Assembly (NCBI GenBank): GCA_017483645.1
Contig: JAFUWD010000051.1
Coordinates: 1 to 45,319 of the forward strand
Reading direction: 5' to 3'
Source: Muribaculaceae bacterium
Lineage (GTDB): Bacteria; Bacteroidota; Bacteroidia; Bacteroidales; Muribaculaceae
DNA length: 45,319 bases
Shown: piece by piece, positions 18,807 through 26,579 of the stretch
How positions within the stretch are numbered: position 1 is the stretch's first letter
Layout: each line of letters begins with the position of its first letter
Program-made: the position numbers and the translations under genes
The notes under the pieces: model-generated
What the model was told of the DNA's origin: nothing
Database searches by the model: none
What the model saw: the letters and a program-made list of their open reading frames with translations, nothing else

Positions 18807-21653
18807 CTACTCGAAGTTGATGAGGAAGTCAATCAGACTTTGCCCCTCGGGCAGGTTGAACTTCTTGCGCAGGCGATAACGCGCGCCTTCCACGCCGCGA
18901 ACGCTCAGTGCGGTGAATCGGGCAATGTCCTTGGTGGGCAGGTTCAGGCGAAGAAGCGCGCAAAACCGCAGGTCGCTTGAGGTGAGCGTCGGGTATTGCT
19001 CTTTAAGTCGCTTGAAAAAGTCCTTGTGAACCAAGTTGAAATTGTTTTGATACAATTCCCAGAAATTGTCGCTGTCGGCATTCTCGCCCAGCTGACTCAT
19101 CATGCTGGCCATGTCGGCCGGGCTGATGACGCCCTTGCGGCGCTTCTCGCGCAGGGTGTCGCGGATGTTGTCAATGGCCCGGTTGCGGGCTACGGCGTCA
19201 AGTGCCATCGATGCCACTTCCTGCGTCTTGTCGTGCAGCTGGGCTTCGAGTAGTTGCTGTTTTTGTTCGGCGATGATTTTTTCTTGCTCCATCACTTTGA
19301 GGTCTTGTTGGAGTTTTCGGTCCTCGTATTGTTTTTTCATTGCGTCGGCGGTGCGTTTGGTGCGATAGGTCACCAGTGCGTATACTCCGGCGATGAGTGC
19401 GGCGGCGTAAATGAACCACGCCCACCACGAGGCGTAAAACGGGCGCGGGCGCACAAAGTAGTAGTCGAGGGCGTCGAGTTGCGTGCCGTCGGCGCTGCTC
19501 ACCGTGGCGTGCAAGTGATAAGTGCCGTATCCCAGCGAGCCATAGTCCATGGCCGGCACGTCGCGTTTGTCGGTGAGGTTGATGCCCGGTCCTGTGAGGT
19601 GGAAAGTGAACACCAATGGAGCGTAGGTGAAATTGGGGTAGGTGAGCACAAAGTCCACCGCACCGCCTGTGGTGGCCGGGTGCGCGGCAGTGGTGCTCAC
19701 GGGCAGCAGACAGTAGTGGCCGTGGCCGTCGGTGCTGGTGGCGCGTGCCACCAGCAGGTGGCTCAATGTGGGCAGCTTGGCGTTGCGCTGGGCCATGTCG
19801 AGGCGTCCCACGCCATTGTTCAGGCTGAAGTAGGCCACGTTGTCACGCACGAAAACCTGTGTGCGGGTGTCGTTCACATCCAGGCCAAAGAAAGCCGTGG
19901 ACACATGGTTGACCATGCGGTAATGGCCGTCGTCGTGTACGATGAGCGAGAATCCGTCGGCATCGGCCAGCCAGAAGGTGTTGCCATCGACCTCGGTGGC
20001 CGACAGCACATCGCCGTGCGTGAGCCCGTTGAGGTCGTTGTAAGGCACGATTTGGTCGTGCAGGTCGTCAAACGTGTAGAGGTGTCCGTTGCTGGAAAAA
20101 ACCGTCCGTCCGCGAATTTTCATCACATGCACAGGATGCCCCACGGTGTCGGTGCCCAGCTTGTCGAAGGCTTTGACGGTGACGCTTCGCAGGTCGGGGG
20201 AGAAGCGCAGCATGTACAGTCCACGGCTCATGTGAGCGGCCCAGACGTTGCCTGCTGGGTCCACCTCGAATTGTGCCACCGGTGCGTGAAAGCCGTCGAC
20301 GTCGTGCGAGTATTGCCAGCGCCCGGCCACCTGCTCATAGATTCGCAGCACGTAATAAGTCGATTCCACAATCACGTCGCGGCCGTTGATGCGGCAGCGG
20401 CACATGTTGGTGCTGCTTTGCCGCGTGCCTGAGATGGGGGTGGCGGCAGTGCCCTGTAACCACTTGGCACTCTCGTTGTTGCCCAAAATGAGCTGTCCGT
20501 CGAAGTCCGACAGGTGCCAGTTCTGTCCTTCCGAGCCGGTGATGCGCACGGTGCTGCCCGTGGCGGCCGAGTAGAGCCATGCGGCTTGGTTCGATGCGAC
20601 ATATAGGTCGTTGCCGTGTGGCAGCACCGCATAGACCATGCCAATCGAAGGCCCGGTGTGGTCGGGGGCGAGCAGCGAAAATCGCGAGCCGGTGCTGATG
20701 TGCGCCAAGCCCATGTCGAGTGCGGCCCAGATGTCGCCGTCGCGGTCGGCAATCAGGCCCAGCACCGTGTTGTTGCTCAGCCGGTTGCCCATGTGATAAT
20801 GCCATCGCAGGTGCCCGTCGGCCCCAATGCCGTAGATGCCTCCGATGATGGTCCCCACCACGATGGTCGAGTCGGCTGTGAGCAGTGTGGCGCGGTTGAT
20901 GGCCGATGCCTTGAGTTGCGTGGCCATATCGTTGCGCCGAGGCTTGAGTTGTGAGCCGTCGTAGTCGAAGATGCCCCAGTCCGAGCACAAGATGAGGCGT
21001 CCGTTTCCTCCGGACAGCGCGGCCACGATGTGTTTTCCTCCAAATTGCTCTTTTTCAAGAAGTTTTTCAAATTTTCCTTCGTGTAAGCGATAAAAGTCGC
21101 CATAAACAATTTGGGCATAAATCTCACCGTCCACCTCGAAGAAATAGAGGGGAAGCAGCTCGTTGTCGAAGTGCGGTGTCACCCGCTTGCCGTTGTAGTC
21201 GAACCATGAGCTGAACGACTGAAAGTAGACGTGGCCGTGCTTGTCCTTGACAATGTTCCAAATCTCGTCGTTGTGGCTGTCGTAGTCCTTGGGCCAGAGC
21301 GATGTGAAGACCATCTGCCCCCGGGCGTTGCGCTCAAAGTAGCCGAACTCCTTGTAGCTGCCCACGTAGACGCGTCGACCGTCGGCCATGACCGAGCGCA
21401 CGATGCCGTCGCCCGGCAGGGGTGTGAGCGTCCAGTTGTAGCCGTCGAAGCACAGCAGCCCGTCGGTGTTGCCAACGTAAATTTCTCCGTTGACTCCCTG
21501 GGCGATGTCCCAGTTTTGCAGCGCTCCCATGTAGTCGCTCTTGTGGTAATTGTGCACGATGGGCATGAATGATGCCGCCGTGGCGCAGAGTGCATGTGCC
21601 AGCAGGGGGAATGCGATGAGAAGCATACGCAGGGTGGGCCGATGGTTGCTCAT
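18807..21653 (-). CDS. Membrane one-component PUL regulator: propeller sensor, Y_Y_Y-like, LuxR-type HTH
   Basis: A 948-residue protein with a signal peptide (MSNHRPTLRMLLIAFPLLAH...), then about 650 residues of beta-propeller repeats of the ligand-binding sensor type. A Y_Y_Y-like Ig domain lies around 650-735, one membrane helix at about 741-763 (WAWFIYAAALIAGVYALV), and a cytoplasmic coiled coil (KKQYEDRKLQQDLKVMEQEK). The C-terminus is a LuxR-type helix-turn-helix (about 890-948; LTSSDLRFCALLRLNLPTKD). Unlike hybrid two-component regulators of many PULs, there is no histidine kinase or receiver domain. The likely model is that a glycan fragment binds in the periplasm and the signal passes directly to the DNA-binding domain. 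It is divergent from susC and is its probable regulator. Confidence 0.9.
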   Translation of the reverse strand: MSNHRPTLRMLLIAFPLLAHALCATAASFMPIVHNYHKSDYMGALQNWDIAQGVNGEIYVGNTDGLLCFDGYNWTLTPLPGDGIVRSVMADGRRVYVGSYKEFGYFERNARGQMVFTSLWPKDYDSHNDEIWNIVKDKHGHVYFQSFSSWFDYNGKRVTPHFDNELLPLYFFEVDGEIYAQIVYGDFYRLHEGKFEKLLEKEQFGGKHIVAALSGGNGRLILCSDWGIFDYDGSQLKPRRNDMATQLKASAINRATLLTADSTIVVGTIIGGIYGIGADGHLRWHYHMGNRLSNNTVLGLIADRDGDIWAALDMGLAHISTGSRFSLLAPDHTGPSIGMVYAVLPHGNDLYVASNQAAWLYSAATGSTVRITGSEGQNWHLSDFDGQLILGNNESAKWLQGTAATPISGTRQSSTNMCRCRINGRDVIVESTYYVLRIYEQVAGRWQYSHDVDGFHAPVAQFEVDPAGNVWAAHMSRGLYMLRFSPDLRSVTVKAFDKLGTDTVGHPVHVMKIRGRTVFSSNGHLYTFDDLHDQIVPYNDLNGLTHGDVLSATEVDGNTFWLADADGFSLIVHDDGHYRMVNHVSTAFFGLDVNDTRTQVFVRDNVAYFSLNNGVGRLDMAQRNAKLPTLSHLLVARATSTDGHGHYCLLPVSTTAAHPATTGGAVDFVLTYPNFTYAPLVFTFHLTGPGINLTDKRDVPAMDYGSLGYGTYHLHATVSSADGTQLDALDYYFVRPRPFYASWWAWFIYAAALIAGVYALVTYRTKRTADAMKKQYEDRKLQQDLKVMEQEKIIAEQKQQLLEAQLHDKTQEVASMALDAVARNRAIDNIRDTLREKRRKGVISPADMASMMSQLGENADSDNFWELYQNNFNLVHKDFFKRLKEQYPTLTSSDLRFCALLRLNLPTKDIARFTALSVRGVEGARYRLRKKFNLPEGQSLIDFLINFE

Positions 21654-21678
21654 GGTGTGTTTAAGGTGTTGTGGTTTA

Positions 21679-21709
21679 CAAAATTAGGTAAATTTTTCCA
21701 TTGCTGCAA
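21679..21709 (-). promoter_or_regulatory. Promoter of the PUL regulator
   Basis: Minus strand: TTG (21707-21709), 20 bases, TAATTTTG (21679-21686), 25 bases before the start codon. Confidence 0.7.
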
Positions 21710-21787
21710 GCTGAAACGTAATGAAAAAGTAGTGTAAGTTTTTTTAAAATGTTGTAAATTATCCATTTGCAAGCGGTTATGAAAATC

Positions 21788-21843
21788 ATCGTAGAAAAAT
21801 CGTAGTGTTATACAACATAAAAGTAGTGGTAAAGTAGCAGTAA
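21788..21843 (+). promoter_or_regulatory. Candidate operator: phased GTAG direct repeats before susC
   Basis: GTAG occurs at 21791, 21802, 21823 and 21834, spaced 11, 21 and 11 bases, that is, on one face of the helix. The first pair is ATCGTAG repeated 11 bases apart. The second is an 11-base tandem repeat, AGTAGTGGTAA then AGTAGCAGTAA (9 of 11 identical). The array ends a few bases before the susC -33 element. A further GTAGTG lies at 21729. A site for the divergent LuxR-type regulator is the obvious inference. Confidence 0.5.
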
Positions 21844-21845
21844 AT

Positions 21846-21876
21846 TTGCCTTCCGTTAATGAGGTGGATAATTTTG
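21846..21876 (+). promoter_or_regulatory. susC promoter
   Basis: TTG (21846-21848), 20 bases, TAATTTTG (21869-21876), giving a leader of about 55 bases. TAAATTTG at 21841-21848 is a second possible -7 box without a -33 partner. Confidence 0.7.
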
Positions 21877-21936
21877 CGGCACGAACCGTGAGAAAAGGCA
21901 AATTCAACAATAATTATTCACCTTTAAAATTGAGAA

Positions 21937-24900
21937 ATGGAAAAGAAAATCCTGACATTTTTACTGATTGTGATGTGCGCTATTGCCGCACAGGCCAAGA
22001 CAGTGAAAGGAACGGTTATTGACCAAGTCAATGAGCCCGTTATTGGTGCCAGCGTGACCGTTGTGGGCACGACCAATGGTACGGTGACTGACTTCGACGG
22101 CAACTTTGTGCTCAACAACGTAGCCGACGGAGCCACCATCAAATTCTCGTTTATGGGAATGCAGGCCAAGGAGCTGAAAGCCCAAGACGTGATGAACGTC
22201 CAGCTGATGGACGACGTGAAGAACCTCGACGAGGTGGTCGTGATTGGTTATGGCTCGGCTCAGGCCAAGGACTTGACCGCTCCTATCACGGTGGTCAAGG
22301 GTGAGGACCTGCTCGCCACGCCGTCGTCGTCGCCCATGGCTGCCATGCAAGGCAAGGTGGCCGGTGTGAACGTGGTTAATAGCGGTACGCCCGGCGAGGG
22401 TCCGAAGGTGACCATCCGTGGTACCGGCTCGTTCACCGGCGGCAATCCGCTCTATGTGGTGGACGGTATGTTCTACGACAACATCGACTTCCTCAATGCC
22501 AACGACATTGCCGACATGTCGGTGCTCAAAGATGCTTCGGCAGCCGCCATCTACGGTGTGCGCGCCGCCAACGGTGTGGTGATTGTCACCACCAAGCACG
22601 GCAGCAAGAATCAGCCGGCCAAGATCACCTATAATGGATATGTGGGTATCCAGAAGGCCACCAACGTGCTGAAGATGGCCAACTCGAGCGAGTATGCCAC
22701 CATGCTTCTTGAGGCTGACTACAACGCCTATGAGACTTACATGAAGAACTCCATCGACCGCTATGGCGGCAGCTATGCCAGCAGCGATTTCCACAATTGG
22801 ACTTATGGCTCGAACACCGACTGGTACAGCGAATTGCTGCGCACGGCTTTGATTACCGACCACAGCCTGAGCATCACCGGCGGTGGTGAGAAAGCTACGT
22901 ATTCGCTCGGTATCAACTACCTGCGTCAGGATGGTGTCATGGACGTGGAGAACTACTACAAGCGCCTGAACTTCCGCGCCGCTGTCGATTATGAGGCAAC
23001 CAACTGGCTCAAGGTGGGCTTCAACGGTGTGTTCTCCAACGGCACCCAGCGCACCCCCAACAACGCCGCATGGCAGCAGGCCTTCAACGCCCCCGGCATC
23101 TATCCGGTGATGGACGAGAAAAACACGGCCACCTATCCCACCCATTACGCATCGCCCGAGAGCGTGGGATTCACCAACAACTTCTATAACCCCGTGGCCA
23201 CGGCCAACTATCATAACAGCAAGAACGACGTGAACAAGTTCCTGAGCAACTTCTACGCTCAAATCACGTTCATTCCCAACAAGCTGAATTTCAAGACCAG
23301 CTATTCTTATGACTACTCGGCTATCCGCAACCGCACCTACACTCCCGAATACTATGTGAGCGCCGTGCAGCACGTCGACAAGTCGTCGGTGAGCAAGGGC
23401 GAATCGACCTACAACAACTGGATTTGGGACAATGTGCTGACGTATAAGGACACCTTTGGCGACCACAACCTGGGCGTGATGCTCGGTCAATCGGTCCGCG
23501 AGGAGAAATACCACTACCTGTATGGCATCGGCTACGGTATTGTTGACGGTGATGACGCCTATAAGTACATCAGCTCGTCGACCGACGAGGCCACGCGTCG
23601 CGCCAGCGATGATGGCTATCGCTATCGCAGCAACAGCTACTTTGGCCGTGTGAACTATGACTACATGGGCAAGTACCTGCTCATGTTCACCTTCCGTGCC
23701 GACGGTACGAGCAAGTATCAAGAGACTTGGGGCTACTTCCCCTCGGTGGGTGCCGCTTGGGTGATGAGCCGTGAGAACTTCATGCAGAACCAGAATGCCA
23801 TCGACTACTGGAAATGGCGCGCCAGCTGGGGACGTCTGGGTAACAACGCTGTTCCCGCCAGCGACGGCTTCCGTTCGGTGACCACCGGCAACGGAGCATC
23901 GGCAGCCTTTGGCAATGCCTCCATTCCCGGCTTCCAGAACAACAGCTACTTCAGCAGCCTGAAGTGGGAGATTGTGGATGAGACCAACGTGGGCTTCGAG
24001 TTTGCCACGCTTCGCAATCGCCTCGATGTGGATGTGGACTGGTTCTACCGTCTGACCAAGAAGGCCGTGATTGCACCGCGCCTTCCCTTCGAGAATGGTA
24101 CGCTGATGCAGAACATCGGTAAGATTCTCAACACCGGTGTCGACGTGAGCATCAACTGGGCCGACCGTGTGGGCGACAACTTCAAGTACAACATCGGTGC
24201 CAACTTCTCTTACATCCACAACGAGGTGAAAGACCTCGCCGGCAACCCCTACATCGCAGGCGGCAAGACCTACCAGTTTGTGGGTGAGAAAATGAATTCA
24301 TTCTATGGTTATAAGGTGGAAGGCATCTATCAGACCGAGGCCGAGTGTGCTGCCGACGATACAGCTGTCGCGAATGGCCTGCAGCCCGGCGACTTCAAGT
24401 ACAAAGACCTCAATAACGACGGCATCGTCAACGGCGAGGACCGCACGGTGCTGGGTTCGTATCTGCCCAACTTCATTTATAGCTTCAACCTGGGCTTCCA
24501 GTGGAAGAACCTTGACTTCAGCCTGAGCACCTACGGCACTGCCGGAGGCAAGATGTACAACCGCAAGCGCGCCTTGCGTTACGCTCAGTCGAACTACAAC
24601 TTCGACCACGACCAGGTGGCCAACCGCTGGACCGGTGAAGGCTCGACCAACACCTATCCCAGCGCTGCCGGTTGGGTGCGCACTTGGAACGTGAGCGACC
24701 AGCGTGTGAACGACTTCTTTGTGGAGAGCGCCAACTTCTTCCGCATCCAGAACATCACCCTGGGTTATTCGTTCAAAAACATCAAATTGGGCAACTACAC
24801 GCTGCCGAGCATTCGCCTCAGCGCCACTGCCGACCGTCCTCTCACCCTGTTCGGCGCCAAGTCCTTCACGCCTGAGTTGAGCGATCCCGAGGGCTGGGAC

Positions 24901-24957
24901 ACCGAGGTCTATCCGCTCACCGCCACCTACACCTTCGGCGTGACCATCGACTTCTAA
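21937..24957 (+). CDS. SusC/RagA-family TonB-dependent outer membrane glycan transporter
   Basis: A 1006-residue outer-membrane protein that imports oligosaccharides using TonB energy, in complex with the SusD-like lipoprotein encoded next. It has a signal peptide (MEKKILTFLLIVMCAIAAQA), a CarboxypepD_reg-like domain (about 22-95; KGTVIDQVNEPVIGASVTV), the TonB-box-like region DEVVVIGYG, a plug domain (about 110-230; VTIRGTGSFTGGNPLYVVDG, ending AIYGVRAANGVVIVTTK), and then a long aromatic-rich beta-barrel ending TYTFGVTIDF. Length is typical. It heads the PUL operon, is probably induced by the glycan, and has repeats and a promoter directly upstream. Confidence 0.95.
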   Translation: MEKKILTFLLIVMCAIAAQAKTVKGTVIDQVNEPVIGASVTVVGTTNGTVTDFDGNFVLNNVADGATIKFSFMGMQAKELKAQDVMNVQLMDDVKNLDEVVVIGYGSAQAKDLTAPITVVKGEDLLATPSSSPMAAMQGKVAGVNVVNSGTPGEGPKVTIRGTGSFTGGNPLYVVDGMFYDNIDFLNANDIADMSVLKDASAAAIYGVRAANGVVIVTTKHGSKNQPAKITYNGYVGIQKATNVLKMANSSEYATMLLEADYNAYETYMKNSIDRYGGSYASSDFHNWTYGSNTDWYSELLRTALITDHSLSITGGGEKATYSLGINYLRQDGVMDVENYYKRLNFRAAVDYEATNWLKVGFNGVFSNGTQRTPNNAAWQQAFNAPGIYPVMDEKNTATYPTHYASPESVGFTNNFYNPVATANYHNSKNDVNKFLSNFYAQITFIPNKLNFKTSYSYDYSAIRNRTYTPEYYVSAVQHVDKSSVSKGESTYNNWIWDNVLTYKDTFGDHNLGVMLGQSVREEKYHYLYGIGYGIVDGDDAYKYISSSTDEATRRASDDGYRYRSNSYFGRVNYDYMGKYLLMFTFRADGTSKYQETWGYFPSVGAAWVMSRENFMQNQNAIDYWKWRASWGRLGNNAVPASDGFRSVTTGNGASAAFGNASIPGFQNNSYFSSLKWEIVDETNVGFEFATLRNRLDVDVDWFYRLTKKAVIAPRLPFENGTLMQNIGKILNTGVDVSINWADRVGDNFKYNIGANFSYIHNEVKDLAGNPYIAGGKTYQFVGEKMNSFYGYKVEGIYQTEAECAADDTAVANGLQPGDFKYKDLNNDGIVNGEDRTVLGSYLPNFIYSFNLGFQWKNLDFSLSTYGTAGGKMYNRKRALRYAQSNYNFDHDQVANRWTGEGSTNTYPSAAGWVRTWNVSDQRVNDFFVESANFFRIQNITLGYSFKNIKLGNYTLPSIRLSATADRPLTLFGAKSFTPELSDPEGWDTEVYPLTATYTFGVTIDF

Positions 24958-24994
24958 TCATTATTATATAATCACACACAAAATCCAAGAAACA

Positions 24995-26452
24995 ATGAAA
25001 TTTTTCAAATATATCATGGTTGCAGGGCTGCTCTTGCTGACGGCCACCAGCTGCAACGATTGGATGGACATTCAGCCGGAAAACACCATTCCCGAGGAGG
25101 ATGTCGACTACACGAAAATCAGCGAAATGTACATGCCGGTATCGGGTGTCTACGCCAAGCTGCGCACCGGCGGCATGCACTGGGTCATCTGGCCGCTGAG
25201 CATCATTCGCGATGGCGATGTGTGGAGCGGACGCGTCGACGACCAGGGTATCCTTGTCGACTATGGCAACCTCAAGTATGACAACTCCTTCTGGGGGCTC
25301 AATGAGATGTGGAACCAGTACTACGGAATGATTAAGGTGGCCAACGGGGCGCTCACGTCGCTCGACAACTATGCCGCCAACATCACCAACGACACCGACC
25401 GCGCCACCTATCGGGCCTATTGCGGCGAGGTGCGTATCCTGCGTGCTTATGCCTACTACCGCCTGACGCAAGCCTTCGGCGATGTGACCATCCTGCGCAG
25501 CAACGACCAGAGCGACCTCACTCGTTCCACTCGTGACGCTGTGGAGCGCTACATGCTCGAAGATTTGCAGTACGCTATCGAGAATTGCCCGCGCGTCCGT
25601 CCCAACGAGGCGCAGCACTTTGGCGCAGCCACGGCTTACACTGCCATGCACCTGGCTGCCAAGATCCGCCTGAACCGCGGCGAGTGGACCGAGGCCGAGG
25701 CCCTGACCGACGAAATCATCAATAGCCAGAAGTTCAGCCTCTATCCCGACTTCTACAACTTGTTCAAGATTCCCGGCAAGGTGTGCAACGAGAGCCTGCT
25801 GGAGTGCCAGAACACCGACTACGGCGAGAGCTCGGGTGCCACAATCAATCCCGACATGTGGTTTGTGTTCCAAGGCCCCGGCTTTGCCAACATGAACGGC
25901 GGCTGGACCTTCGTGGGCATCACCGACAACTTCATCAACTGGGCCACCGCCCGCGGCGAGACCGTGCGTCTGGAGACCTCGGTGCTGGTGGGAGGAACCA
26001 CCACGCGCGACGGCGACATCGTGAACCGCACCGGCAATCCCAATAACACCAACACGTTCAACGGCAAGGCCTACACGCCGTCGAACCAGCTGACCCCCGG
26101 TCGCTCGCAGTATGGTGAGAACAACAACATCCGCATCCTGCGCTATGCCGATGTGCTGCTCATCAATGCCGAGGCCAAGGTTCGCAACGGAAAGAATGGC
26201 GATGCGCCCTTCAACCTGGTTCGTGCCCGTGCCGCTATGCCCGCTTTGACCGGTGTCACCGTCGACCAAATCCTCGACGAGCGCCGCATGGAGCTGGTGT
26301 GCGAGTGGGGTGAGCGTTACAACGACCTGGTGCGCACCGGCCTGGCTGCTTCGGTGCTGAGTGGCTGGGACGAGAAGGTGAAGTATTATCCGCTTCCCTT
26401 GAGCCAAACCCAGACCGTTCCTACGCTGGCCAACAATCCCAAAAATGAATAA
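24995..26452 (+). CDS. SusD/RagB-family glycan-binding lipoprotein
   Basis: A 485-residue surface lipoprotein (lipobox LTATSC, Cys20) that closes over the SusC pore and binds the glycan. SusD-type features include the early DWMDIQPENTIPEED segment, the helical TPR-like region with VRILRAYAYYRLTQAFGDV, and the C-terminal LDERRMELVCEWGERYNDLVR block. It lies 37 bases after susC. A terminator-like hairpin follows within 55-113 bases of its stop codon, so the genes beyond may be made in lower amounts. No SusE/SusF-like surface glycan-binding protein follows, which is unusual. Confidence 0.95.
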   Translation: MKFFKYIMVAGLLLLTATSCNDWMDIQPENTIPEEDVDYTKISEMYMPVSGVYAKLRTGGMHWVIWPLSIIRDGDVWSGRVDDQGILVDYGNLKYDNSFWGLNEMWNQYYGMIKVANGALTSLDNYAANITNDTDRATYRAYCGEVRILRAYAYYRLTQAFGDVTILRSNDQSDLTRSTRDAVERYMLEDLQYAIENCPRVRPNEAQHFGAATAYTAMHLAAKIRLNRGEWTEAEALTDEIINSQKFSLYPDFYNLFKIPGKVCNESLLECQNTDYGESSGATINPDMWFVFQGPGFANMNGGWTFVGITDNFINWATARGETVRLETSVLVGGTTTRDGDIVNRTGNPNNTNTFNGKAYTPSNQLTPGRSQYGENNNIRILRYADVLLINAEAKVRNGKNGDAPFNLVRARAAMPALTGVTVDQILDERRMELVCEWGERYNDLVRTGLAASVLSGWDEKVKYYPLPLSQTQTVPTLANNPKNE

Positions 26453-26506
26453 TGTTCATACACAGCGATTTTTAAACGCACTCGTTTTTTGAATAATAGT
26501 TGATTG

Positions 26507-26565
26507 AAGGGGGCCACACACATAGTGTTGAGACGAACACCACTGTGCTGCGCGCCCCCTTTTTT
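26507..26565 (+). terminator. Terminator-like hairpin between susD and the GH43-like gene
   Basis: AAGGGGGC (26507-26514) pairs with GCCCCCTT (26554-26561), with an inner imperfect stem (CACATAGTGTT against AACACCACTGTG) and a run of six T. The next gene is on the same strand and has no visible promoter of its own, so partial read-through is likely. Confidence 0.75.
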
Positions 26566-26579
26566 AAAAAGATTTTTCT

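Noticed and set aside
21961..24219. 752-residue minus-strand frame opposite susC
   Set aside because: Antisense shadow with Val/His-rich composition and no domain; SusC is unmistakable.
24917..26407. 496-residue minus-strand frame opposite susD
   Set aside because: Antisense shadow of a recognised SusD gene.
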